Part shown: in pieces, positions 18,313 to 25,812 of the stretch | How positions within the stretch are numbered: the first letter of the stretch is position 1 | Layout of the letters: each line of letters opens with the position of its first letter | DNA from: Neobacillus rhizophilus | GTDB lineage: Bacteria > Bacillota > Bacilli > Bacillales > Cytobacillaceae | Length of the DNA: 64,000 bases | Assembly: GCF_018343535.1 (NCBI RefSeq) | Contig: NZ_JAGYPF010000001.1 | Location: 310,001 to 374,000, forward strand | Reading direction: 5' to 3' | Notes under the pieces: model-generated | What the model was told of the DNA's origin: nothing | Database searches by the model: none | What the model saw: the letters and a program-made list of their open reading frames with translations, nothing else | Made by a program: the position numbers and the translations under genes

Positions 18313-19152
18313 TTAAATCGGGTTCAGTTCAGGTCTGACAGCGGAAGTAACCTTAGGGACCGAAATGGAAACACTGACCCCCTCACCATTATTTTCAATA
18401 GAAATATAGCCGTTCATATTTTCCAGCATGGTTTTAGACATATAAAGCCCAAGTCCAGTTCCTTGCCTTCTCGATGTAAAATAAGGGTCAAATACCTTAG
18501 CTAGCAAGAAAGGTTCAATTCCCCCTGCGTTATCTTTAAATTCTGCCGTAATATACTTATCTGATTCGCAAATTTTTATGATAATTTTTCGATTCTTAAT
18601 GTCCTTCTCCACAAAAGAGTCCCTAGCGTTCATTAAAAGACTTAGGACAATTTGACTGAAATCATTCGGGTACCCGTAAGCCATTTGTTGTCCCCTGTAC
18701 ATAAAGTCCACTTGGATCCCGTGGTTTTTGAGACAAATTGAAAAGATTGACAACGCATCCTCAATGGCTTCACTGACAGAGAACAATTTTTTTTCAAGAT
18801 TGGGCTTATAGAATTTCCGAAAATCACTAAATGTCCTCGACATATTTTCAAGCTGAATCACGCTTTCTCTTGTAAATCGATCGACGTATTGACCGTTTAT
18901 TTCACCATATTCCAAGGCAGCTCTGATATCTTGGATTAACATTAATAAACTGTTTACAGGCTGGCGCCATTGGCTGCCGATGCCAGCAATCATTTCGCCC
19001 ATCGCTGCCATTTTTGCCTGCTGGATTAAAATAAGATCTTTTTCCTTATTCTTGACGATTTCCTCTTGTAACCGGTTTTCTAACATTCTGTTGATTGCTT
19101 CATATTGTTCCGCCAGCTCTTGAAAGTTTGTATTTTCCTTTTCATTCCTCAT
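18313..19152 (-). CDS. Soluble histidine-kinase-like protein lacking the H-box histidine
   Basis: The 279-residue protein has a coiled coil (about 8-45), an H-box/dimerisation region (about 46-120) and a HATPase domain. Intact ATP motifs are LLMNARDSF (N box), DNAGGI (G1) and GTGLGLYMSKTMLE (G2). The H-box reads MGEMIAGIGSQWRQP, where relatives read IAHQWRQP, so Ser60 replaces the phospho-acceptor His. It has no membrane or PAS domain and no response regulator nearby. It may be a pseudokinase, an ATP-dependent scaffold, or a kinase acting through another residue. AAGGGGTG precedes the ATG. Terminators isolate it on both sides. Confidence 0.8.
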   Translation of the reverse strand: MRNEKENTNFQELAEQYEAINRMLENRLQEEIVKNKEKDLILIQQAKMAAMGEMIAGIGSQWRQPVNSLLMLIQDIRAALEYGEINGQYVDRFTRESVIQLENMSRTFSDFRKFYKPNLEKKLFSVSEAIEDALSIFSICLKNHGIQVDFMYRGQQMAYGYPNDFSQIVLSLLMNARDSFVEKDIKNRKIIIKICESDKYITAEFKDNAGGIEPFLLAKVFDPYFTSRRQGTGLGLYMSKTMLENMNGYISIENNGEGVSVSISVPKVTSAVRPELNPI

Positions 19153-19587
19153 GTTTTTTCACCCCTTAGAGAACATGGTAGATATGATAAAACCGACCAA
19201 GTGGATTAATATTGGCCTGTTATTCTTTATGTTTCTATATTTATTTTAGCTAAATTATAGAAAAACAGATACATCCCTTCCACCGAATTAACAAATGGTT
19301 TGAAAATTCTCCATATTTCTGTAAAGAAATTGCCTTTAAATCTCCCTAATTTATTGGAAATAAATACAAAAAACCGGCACATGCCAGTTCAGATTGTCGA
19401 AAAAGGGTATTTTTCTCGGCAATTTTTAATTTTGTTCAAACCTAAATTACCAAATTTTTATTGATTATCCCTGGCAAAAGGGCCTGTTGAAAGGCCTTTT
19501 ATTAATATTGTTATAACAAATTAACGCAGTGTATCATTAAAGAAAGTGGATAAAATAAAAGGCTATCGATAGTTTCTCGACAGCCTG
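19153..19587. other. Intergenic stretch with several hairpins
   Basis: About 430 bases contain no credible gene. They hold the kinase promoter, a terminator-like hairpin AAAAGG...CCTTTT (about 19477-19502), and one of the two identical 18-bp hairpin elements described separately. Confidence 0.5.
19372..19389 (-). repeat. Copy 1 of a duplicated 18-bp hairpin/terminator motif
   Basis: AACCGGCACATGCCAGTT is identical to 19588-19605. On the minus strand ACTGGC-ATGT-GCCGGT forms a hairpin followed by TTTTTTG, so it looks like a terminator. It lies beyond the terminators of the GH18 gene and may be a tandem-duplicated end. Confidence 0.55.
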
Positions 19588-19605
19588 AACCGGCACATGC
19601 CAGTT
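19555..19605 (-). terminator. Terminator region of the GH18 gene, with copy 2 of the 18-bp hairpin
   Basis: The identical 18-mer at 19588-19605 overlaps the gene's stop codon. It is followed on the minus strand by AGGCTGTCG...CGATAGCC and a T-rich run. Confidence 0.7.
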
Positions 19606-21343
19606 ATTCGTTTTTGGTGATATTTTTTTCAGAAAGGATGTTAAGAGCAGTCCATGCCGTTTGGTCAGCGAAAAGTCTTGACCAGCTTCCGACTCCGGCT
19701 AATTCATATTTCACTGCCAATTCAGCCCGCTTCTTTAAGGACATTTCATCTTCAATCCAAATTTTATAATTAGCCTTCTCTGTTTCATCATAATATTCCG
19801 CATAATTTTGCCCGCTTTCCTCATCATAGGCAGGCCGCAATCCTCGCTCGGTCAGCCATGCCTTCACCTTCTCCATAGAAAGCGCCTGAGCAATGACCTC
19901 TTTCGTACCATCAGCTTTCGTTTGTTCTTTCCATAGCCGGGCGTACAATGGAACCCCTAATATAAGTTTCTCCTTCGGCACCTCCGTCAGCAGTTTTTGC
20001 AAATTCCGCTTTACCCATGGAAGACTCGCCACGCTGCCAGGGCCTGTAGCTGCGGTATGTTCATCATAAGCCATGATCATTAAATAATCCGCAATGTCAG
20101 CAAGCTTTGGCCTTTCATAGAATGAGGACCAATTGTTATTCTCACCGGCGGAAAATGTAATATCCATCGATACAGTTAAACCCGCTTCATGCAAATATGG
20201 GGCTGCCTCCCTTATTAATTGTGTAACCATTGGTCCGTCCTCAGGATTTACATTTTCGATATCAAAATTGATTCCCTGCAGCTGATACATTTGGCTGAAA
20301 TAAAGCAACTGCCGAATGATCTTCTGTCGGGTTTCAAAATCCTTGAAAGCTTTGTTTGTCAATACCGGGTCAAAGGAATTAGAAAACAGTCCCCACACAT
20401 GGATTCCCTTCGCCTGAGCCCACTTGCTATATTCCAATGATGCTAGGTTTTTGATGGAACCATCTTCTCCCGCCAATGAGAACCAAGTTGGAGAAACCAC
20501 ATTAATTCCAGCCATTTCAGGAATCGCTGCGGCATTTGGATTCTTTGTATAAACGGCTTCCCATGTCAAATGGATTGGCCCGGTTATTTTCGGCAGTTGA
20601 AATGATTTACTTTCACGGACAATCGAAATTTTCACGGATTCTTCTTTTTTCACATACTCTTTCTTGATATAGCCGCTGATACCGTTAGCCTTCCTGACAA
20701 GATAAAAATCTTCCTTTTCTCCCTCGATTGAAACAGCTTCCTTTTTGTTCATTTCTGCAGTATAAGGGGATTGCCACGAAGCTTTTGTCCGAAGCCTAAG
20801 CTTTTCCCTGTTGATATCTTTATCTATAATTCTTCCAGTTTGATATGTTTCCCCGTCTTGCTGTATCCAAATGGCACCGGTTTGTGGAAGCCTATGATAC
20901 TGAATCGGGTAAAAAGCAAGAATGGAGTCAAGAGCTAGATAGATATCGCCATCCATCGATTTGATAGGCGAAAGCTGTAAAGAAACAGGCTTTTCGTTGA
21001 CAAAATACGTTAACGAATCGGTCGGCATTTGCACTACTTTATCTTTAGTGGTAATAATGACGGATTTCGATTTTTCATCGTAAGTGATGGAGTGGTCCAT
21101 ACTTTCTTTTAAAAAATGGAATGGAATATAGATATTGTTCCCTTCAATTAAAGCATTGCCCTGCTGTGCCCCTTTAAATAAAATTGGGCTGCTTCCGTTA
21201 AAATAGACCTTTTTCTCTTCTGATGCAAAAGGATAGAAAAATATAAAAATCGAGGAAATAATCAGGAAAATGCTTCCTGCCAATCCTCCCAGCAGCCATT
21301 TTTGTGAACTTGGCTTACTTTTTTGATATTCTATACGAGCCAT
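19604..21343 (-). CDS. Membrane-anchored GH18 glycosidase with stalk and SH3 domains
   Basis: The 579-residue protein has an N-terminal anchor (WLLGGLAGSIFLIISSIFIFF), a copper-amine-oxidase-N-like stalk domain (about 50-155) and an SH3-like domain (about 165-235, ending NGISGYIKKEYV). A GH18 TIM barrel (about 255-570) follows. The catalytic strand reads LQGINFDIENVNPED with the acid Glu, and DYLMIMAYDEHTA is the later conserved strand. Related proteins (YdhD, YaaH) act on the spore cortex or cell wall, so peptidoglycan N-acetylglucosaminidase activity outside the membrane is likely. GGGGAGG precedes the ATG. It is monocistronic. Confidence 0.88.
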   Translation of the reverse strand: MARIEYQKSKPSSQKWLLGGLAGSIFLIISSIFIFFYPFASEEKKVYFNGSSPILFKGAQQGNALIEGNNIYIPFHFLKESMDHSITYDEKSKSVIITTKDKVVQMPTDSLTYFVNEKPVSLQLSPIKSMDGDIYLALDSILAFYPIQYHRLPQTGAIWIQQDGETYQTGRIIDKDINREKLRLRTKASWQSPYTAEMNKKEAVSIEGEKEDFYLVRKANGISGYIKKEYVKKEESVKISIVRESKSFQLPKITGPIHLTWEAVYTKNPNAAAIPEMAGINVVSPTWFSLAGEDGSIKNLASLEYSKWAQAKGIHVWGLFSNSFDPVLTNKAFKDFETRQKIIRQLLYFSQMYQLQGINFDIENVNPEDGPMVTQLIREAAPYLHEAGLTVSMDITFSAGENNNWSSFYERPKLADIADYLMIMAYDEHTAATGPGSVASLPWVKRNLQKLLTEVPKEKLILGVPLYARLWKEQTKADGTKEVIAQALSMEKVKAWLTERGLRPAYDEESGQNYAEYYDETEKANYKIWIEDEMSLKKRAELAVKYELAGVGSWSRLFADQTAWTALNILSEKNITKNE

Positions 21344-21506
21344 AAATATTGTTCCTCCCCAGATACTATCGTACGGTATGACATATGAAATGGGAAGACA
21401 TTTTTATAGGAGTTTTGACTCATAAACTATTTAAGAGATAGTGTTTTTTCAAAATAACATGGTAAAATAGAAGAACTGGATTCTTTTTTTGGAGGAGAAA
21501 TAGTTA

Positions 21507-22106
21507 ATGATTCAAATTATTGTTGTTCTAATCCTTGCTTATCTGCTTGGCTCCATCCCCTCTGGCTTAATTGTCGGGAAAGTTTTTTATAAAACCGATA
21601 TTCGCCAGCATGGCAGTGGCAATTTAGGGGGAACCAATACATTTCGAACACTTGGAGTGAAAGCGGGATTAGCGGTTACCATTGCTGATATATTAAAAGG
21701 GACTCTAGCAGCAGCACTGCCCTATCTGATTCATGTTGATATGAACCCACTGATTCCAGGTGTATTGGCTGTTATTGGACATACCTACCCCATCTTTGCA
21801 GGGTTCCGAGGTGGTAAAGCAGTTGCTACATCTGGCGGCGTCATTTTGTTCAGCGCCCCAATCTTGTTCGTGACTCTGGTAGTAGCTTTCTTTATAAGTC
21901 TTTACATTAGCAAATATGTTTCTTTATCATCAATGATCGCTGGAATTATCGGTATTATTTATGTCATTACCATGGGGTTCGTACAAAAATGGGACATTCC
22001 TTTACTTATCGTAATCACCCTGATGGCATCGTTCGTTATTTACCGGCACCGTGCTAATATTCGTAGAATCGTGAATAAGACAGAACCGAAAATAAAATGG
22101 CTGTAA
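21507..22106 (+). CDS. plsY: Acyl-phosphate:glycerol-3-phosphate acyltransferase
   Basis: The 199-residue, five-span membrane enzyme transfers an acyl group from acyl-phosphate (made by PlsX) to glycerol-3-phosphate, the first step of phospholipid synthesis. Conserved motifs are [15 protein letters not shown] and [28 protein letters not shown] precedes the ATG by about 9 bases. Its place in the yne cluster matches B. subtilis yneS (plsY). It is transcribed opposite to most neighbours. Confidence 0.96.
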   Translation: MIQIIVVLILAYLLGSIPSGLIVGKVFYKTDIRQHGSGNLGGTNTFRTLGVKAGLAVTIADILKGTLAAALPYLIHVDMNPLIPGVLAVIGHTYPIFAGFRGGKAVATSGGVILFSAPILFVTLVVAFFISLYISKYVSLSSMIAGIIGIIYVITMGFVQKWDIPLLIVITLMASFVIYRHRANIRRIVNKTEPKIKWL

Positions 22107-22226
22107 AGGAACCTCATTGGTTCCTTTTATAATTTTCATATAAATTTCATATTCCTTCCATTCAGTAAGTAATTTATAAAGTAAAATAAAAATAGGAAGA
22201 TAGCTTACTGACTGGAGGGAAACAAG

Positions 22227-22397
22227 ATGAAAAAAACTGCCCAGGACTATATTTACACTAGTGTTGTTTCCGATAGCAATGACGTAAACGAGTTTATAAT
22301 TGAATTTTTATCCGGTGAAATGAGTGTAGGTTCTCCTGTAAAGGTCACGAGAAATTTTGAAGAATTAATCGAGTTTTTTGAGGAAATGGAAGATTAA
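22227..22397 (+). CDS. Small acidic hypothetical protein
   Basis: The 56 codons begin MKKTAQDYIYTSVVSDSND and end LIEFFEEMED. An excellent ribosome site (GGAGGGA, 6 bases) and a strong terminator after the TAA show it is a real gene. The protein is soluble and acidic, with two short helices. I do not recognise it. Confidence 0.7.
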   Translation: MKKTAQDYIYTSVVSDSNDVNEFIIEFLSGEMSVGSPVKVTRNFEELIEFFEEMED

Positions 22398-22403
22398 ATA
22401 AGA

Positions 22404-22440
22404 CAGCGGAGCCCGCCATTTTGGAGCTCCGCCTTTTTTG
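22404..22440 (+). terminator. Terminator of the 22227 gene
   Basis: GCGGAGC pairs with GCTCCGC around CCGCCATTTTGGA and is followed by six T. Confidence 0.8.
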
Positions 22441-22514
22441 GCTAATAAAAAAGAATAAATTCAACTACGCCTTATGAACCATCATAACGGACTCGCCAAT
22501 CGGCGAGTTTTTAT
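22437..22514 (-). repeat. Dispersed 80-bp repeat, copy A
   Basis: On the minus strand this reads AAAACTCGCCGATTGGCGAG, then TCCGTTATGATGGTTCATAA, GGCGTAGTTGAATTTATTC and TTATTAGCCAAAAAA. It begins on the base after the TAA of the HesB-like gene and has the same orientation. See copies at 24897, 28178, 29098 and 59337. Confidence 0.85.
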
Positions 22515-22805
22515 TTATATCTTTAACAATTGAAATTTTTTATTGCCCATTACATCTTCAACGTAATCTAGCTTTGTATGGTCAAAATATACAAAATCCT
22601 TTTCATGAATGATAATAATCAGATCCTCAAACTCAAAGGTGAGGTCTCCTTTAATTTTCCGCTCCTCCAGAGACAGATTTAACTTTGGTCCCCCTCAGCC
22701 AATTCCCATGCTTAAACGCAGATAAAGTTCCTCATCCGCAGTTTTCTTCTCGTTATTCACGGTTTTAATTAATACTCGGTACGCCGCTTCCGTTACTTTA
22801 AACAA
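22515..22805 (-). CDS. HesB/IscA-like selenoprotein (UGA read as selenocysteine)
   Basis: Read through one in-frame TGA (22695-22697), the frame gives 96 residues: FKVTEAAYRVLIKTV, then LYLRLSMGIG-U-GGPKLNL, then FEFEDLIIIIHEKDFVYFDH and DYVEDVMGNKKFQLLKI. The UGA lies exactly where HesB/IscA-like proteins have the first Cys/Sec (GIGCGGP). Both halves match the family and no other stop or frameshift is present, so decay is unlikely. The start is TTG 22805 with AAGGAT upstream; GTG 22814 is the alternative. It occupies the yneR position next to plsY. A SECIS hairpin after the UGA is not obvious by eye. Confidence 0.8.
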
Positions 22806-22936
22806 TTTAATCACATCCTTGTTAAAAAAAATGTTGTCAAAATATGTTTTAATTTGCCAGATAATAATTTATAGTATTATCAAAGAATAAAAAGATACAC
22901 AGAACAATTAAACCAAAATAATAATAGGAGAAGAAT

Positions 22937-24088
22937 ATGATGAAAAAATCCATTATTCCGTCCTTGTTGATTATTATTGGCTGTTCTCTCCTTGCCACTG
23001 TCCTCCTGATTAAACAACAAAGCCAATCTAATCATACCGCAAAAGTTTACGCAACAACAATTCACAAGTCCCGGCCCATGGAAAACCTCCAGCATTCGTT
23101 GACACAAAAAATAACGGTTGGTGCCATCGGGGATATTCTAATTCACAGTCCTGTATATCAGGATGCCTTTAACGGGGCGAGCTATAATTTCGACCCAATG
23201 TTCGAAAATGTGAAAGCGCTTTTAGAAAAGCCTGATGTGCTTACCGCCAATCAGGAAAGCGTTCTTGGAGGCACAGAACTTGGACTTTCCAGTTATCCGA
23301 CCTTTAATAGTCCACACTCGGTTGCCGATGCATTAGCTATGAACGGTGTTGATATCGTCTCCAATGCAAACAATCATTCATTGGACAAGGGTGAACGCGG
23401 GATTCAGTCGGAAGCGGCTTATCTAAATGCGATTGGTCTCCGCTATGTCGGCAGCTTTGTCGATGAAAAGGATAGAGAAACATTAAGAATTATAGAGAAA
23501 AATGGGATTAAGCTCGCCTTTCTTTCCTATACATACGGAACTAACGGAATTCCTGTACCAAAAGGAAAAGACTATCTAGTCAACCTGATTAACCGCGATC
23601 ATATGCAAGAAGAAATTCATCGTGCCAAAGACAAAGCAGATGTGGTAGTTGTAAGTATTCATTGGGGTAATGAATACCAGCGAATCCCGAACACCGACCA
23701 AAAAGATCTGGCCCGCTTTCTGGCAGGAGAAGGAGCTGATATCATCTTTGGCTCCCACCCGCATGTTCTTCAGCCGATGGAATGGATTGATAATCCAGAT
23801 GGTAGAAAAACCTTTGTAGTTTATTCTTTAGGTAATTTCATTTCCGCCCAATACGGTGAATATAAAGATATTGGCGGAATGGCCGAGGTTGAGGTTACCA
23901 AGCAGACAACGGAACAAGGAAGTTCAGTTGTACTTTCAAATCCTAATTTTTATCCTACATTTGTAACGAGGAATCCGAATCGAGATTATCGTGTGGTGCC
24001 GCTTGAGTCAGCCGGGACGTTTGGTCTTTCGAAAGCTGAGCAAAAATATCAAGAAATCCAGCAGCATATGGTACAATGGCTCCGATAG
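22937..24088 (+). CDS. CapA-family surface protein (poly-gamma-glutamate synthesis type)
   Basis: The 383-residue protein has an N-terminal signal anchor (IIPSLLIIIGCSLLATVLLI) and a metallophosphatase-like CapA domain. The metal-ligand motifs are GAIGDILIHS, SNANNHSLDKGERG, VVVSIHWGNEY and IFGSHPHVLQPME. Relatives (CapA, PgsA) are needed for polyglutamate capsule export or anchoring. No capBC/pgsBC genes are near, so a general surface hydrolase role is equally possible. Two ATGs stand in tandem after AGGAGAAG. Confidence 0.87.
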   Translation: MMKKSIIPSLLIIIGCSLLATVLLIKQQSQSNHTAKVYATTIHKSRPMENLQHSLTQKITVGAIGDILIHSPVYQDAFNGASYNFDPMFENVKALLEKPDVLTANQESVLGGTELGLSSYPTFNSPHSVADALAMNGVDIVSNANNHSLDKGERGIQSEAAYLNAIGLRYVGSFVDEKDRETLRIIEKNGIKLAFLSYTYGTNGIPVPKGKDYLVNLINRDHMQEEIHRAKDKADVVVVSIHWGNEYQRIPNTDQKDLARFLAGEGADIIFGSHPHVLQPMEWIDNPDGRKTFVVYSLGNFISAQYGEYKDIGGMAEVEVTKQTTEQGSSVVLSNPNFYPTFVTRNPNRDYRVVPLESAGTFGLSKAEQKYQEIQQHMVQWLR

Positions 24089-24134
24089 GTCGGGGCCTTT
24101 TTGTTTGAGTAAAAGGCGTATGGGGGGATTTTTG

Positions 24135-24896
24135 GTGCTGCAAAAAAATGTCATTGGCATCATTTTAGGCTTTATATTTATGGTCATGACTTTTCTTTAC
24201 ACAAGAGGCATATTTACTCCATTTTTTGCTTTCATGATCGTATTGCTGCTGTTCATTGCCTTTTTGAAGGAAGAAAGCAGAGTTTTCACGTGGGTCCTGA
24301 TAACGTTTTTTCTTGGAAATCTGATGGTTGGTTACGCTAGTCAATTCCTTGAACGTTTTCGATTGTCTGCCTTTTCTTTTGTGATGTTTAATCAACTTTT
24401 ATTGCTTATCCCAATCTTCATGATTCGCTATGTTTTAATTAAATTTAAGCGAAAAATGTCCAGCTACTTTGGGAGGCCTTCTGTTCCTTCTTCCGCCCAA
24501 GTTATTTATTTGATACTTTCTATCGTTATTTTACTAAGCTTCCCCATCCTTTTGTATATGAAAAAAATGCCTGTCAATGGGCAGTCCTTTTTATATATTC
24601 TAGTGTTCTCGATTACCTATGCTGTATTACAGGAAGTATTGTGGAGAGGTCTTCTCCTTCCCCATTTAAGGCTCACTGCAGGCAATAAAATAGGGGTCGT
24701 CATGACAAGCATCGCCTTTGGCTTCAACACTTCATTATTTAGCCAAACCTTTACATTAACCATCCTGTTTATTTTAATCGGATTATTTTTTGCTATTATT
24801 ACGGTAAAAACAAAAAGTATTTACCCTACTATTTTTCTTCATGCATCGATAATAGCTCTACTATTAGTCAGCGGGTTGATGGTGCTTCCTGTATAA
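24135..24896 (+). CDS. CPBP-family membrane protein with degenerate motifs
   Basis: About 253 residues form seven or eight membrane spans. The CPBP (Abi/CAAX protease-like) motif 1 reads LQEVLWRGLLLPHLR, with Gln for the first Glu of EExxxR. Motif 2 reads AFGFNTSLFS without the usual His, and motif 3 has LHASIIAL. Proteolytic activity is therefore doubtful. The start is uncertain: GTG 24135 follows GGGGGGA, while ATG 24120 is five codons upstream. It follows capA by about 45 bases and may be cotranscribed. Its stop codon abuts repeat copy B. Confidence 0.7.
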   Translation: MLQKNVIGIILGFIFMVMTFLYTRGIFTPFFAFMIVLLLFIAFLKEESRVFTWVLITFFLGNLMVGYASQFLERFRLSAFSFVMFNQLLLLIPIFMIRYVLIKFKRKMSSYFGRPSVPSSAQVIYLILSIVILLSFPILLYMKKMPVNGQSFLYILVFSITYAVLQEVLWRGLLLPHLRLTAGNKIGVVMTSIAFGFNTSLFSQTFTLTILFILIGLFFAIITVKTKSIYPTIFLHASIIALLLVSGLMVLPV

Positions 24897-25003
24897 ATGA
24901 AAACTCGCCGATTGGCGAGTCCCTTAGGACGAAGACAGAGGCATAGTTGAATTTATGCGTAAAGTATGAAATTCGAGAAATTTTATACTTATTAGCGAAA
25001 ATA
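24897..25003 (+). repeat. Dispersed 80-bp repeat, copy B
   Basis: It starts on the base after the CPBP gene's TAA. The hairpin ACTCGCCGATTGGCGAGT, the GAAGACAGAGGC block and AGTTGAATTTATG are conserved; the tail is longer than in the other copies before TTATTAGCGAAAA. It keeps a 17-codon frame, MKTRRLASPLGRRQRHS, from ATG 24898. Confidence 0.85.
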
Positions 25004-25015
25004 AAGGCCCACTTA

Positions 25016-25330
25016 TTATTCAAGTGAGCCTTCTTCACGATCCCAAATATGTTCTAGCTGTCCCTCTTGTATTAAAATATCTTTTTGCCGAGGGCCGATT
25101 AAATCAAAATGAGAATAGCCATCCTTGCGGTGATGGATCCATTCCTTCTTTAAACCATATCTCGTTCCCCAGGCAGCCAGCTTATCCAAATCCTCGCAGC
25201 CAACCTTTGTGACAGTTTTATAGCCGGGGAAGCGGTCATCAAGCCAATAATGAGTAAGAAAGGCGATTTCTCCAGAATCGATTTTTCTTTTCCATTCATC
25301 AATATCCCGTTTTTTAATGCCAAACGCCAA
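25016..25330 (-). CDS. yneQ: YneQ-like protein
   Basis: The 104-residue soluble protein begins MAFGIKKRDIDEWKRKIDSG. It has LTHYWLDDRFPGYKTVTKVGC in the middle and HFDLIGPRQKDIL near the end. Sequence and location between yneP and the yneR/plsY position fit B. subtilis YneQ. No function is known. The gap to yneP is 24 bases, so they are probably cotranscribed. Confidence 0.8.
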   Translation of the reverse strand: MAFGIKKRDIDEWKRKIDSGEIAFLTHYWLDDRFPGYKTVTKVGCEDLDKLAAWGTRYGLKKEWIHHRKDGYSHFDLIGPRQKDILIQEGQLEHIWDREEGSLE

Positions 25331-25354
25331 CCTGATTACCTCCTGGGTCTGTGA

Positions 25355-25786
25355 TTAGTCCCGTTTCTTTATTTCCTCGTATTTCAAGTACCATTCCGGA
25401 AATACTTTTTTAAATGATGTCGGCCGGAAATTTTCTTTTTTCACAATAATGTGGGTCGAAGTACCTTCAGCGCATACTTCTTCATTTCCATTTATTATTG
25501 TATAGCCGTAAATCGTCTTAATTCCATCGTTATGGGCGACCCAGGTTTTTACGAATGCTTGATCGCCGTACCGTAATGGTTTTTTGTAGGTAATTTGAAT
25601 ATCATAAACCGGCGCATAGTAACCGGCTTCCTCCATGGATAAATAGTTGTAGCCAAGATCTTCAATTAACGCAGTCCGTCCCAATTCAAAGAACTTCAGA
25701 TAATTGGCGTGGTAAATAACGCCCATCATATCTGTGTCCGCATAGTACAGATGTATTTCCCTTTTAGAAATAAAATATTTCTCCAT
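25355..25786 (-). CDS. yneP: Acyl-CoA thioesterase, 4HBT/YbgC hotdog family
   Basis: The 143-residue single hotdog domain carries the active-site pattern YADTDMMGVIYHANYLKFFE, with Asp as in 4-hydroxybenzoyl-CoA thioesterases, followed by GRTALIEDLGY. It probably hydrolyses short or aromatic acyl-CoA. The open frame begins six codons further upstream, but AAGGGGACG spaces correctly to ATG 25786 and the family N-terminus starts there. Confidence 0.88.
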   Translation of the reverse strand: MEKYFISKREIHLYYADTDMMGVIYHANYLKFFELGRTALIEDLGYNYLSMEEAGYYAPVYDIQITYKKPLRYGDQAFVKTWVAHNDGIKTIYGYTIINGNEEVCAEGTSTHIIVKKENFRPTSFKKVFPEWYLKYEEIKKRD

Positions 25787-25812
25787 CTTTCTCGTCCCCT
25801 TCATGGTATCTT

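Noticed and set aside
22515-22814. Treating the HesB-like frame as a pseudogene because of its internal TGA
   Set aside because: The only stop lies exactly at the Cys/Sec position of the family, the rest of the frame is intact, and selA and selD are in the same window.
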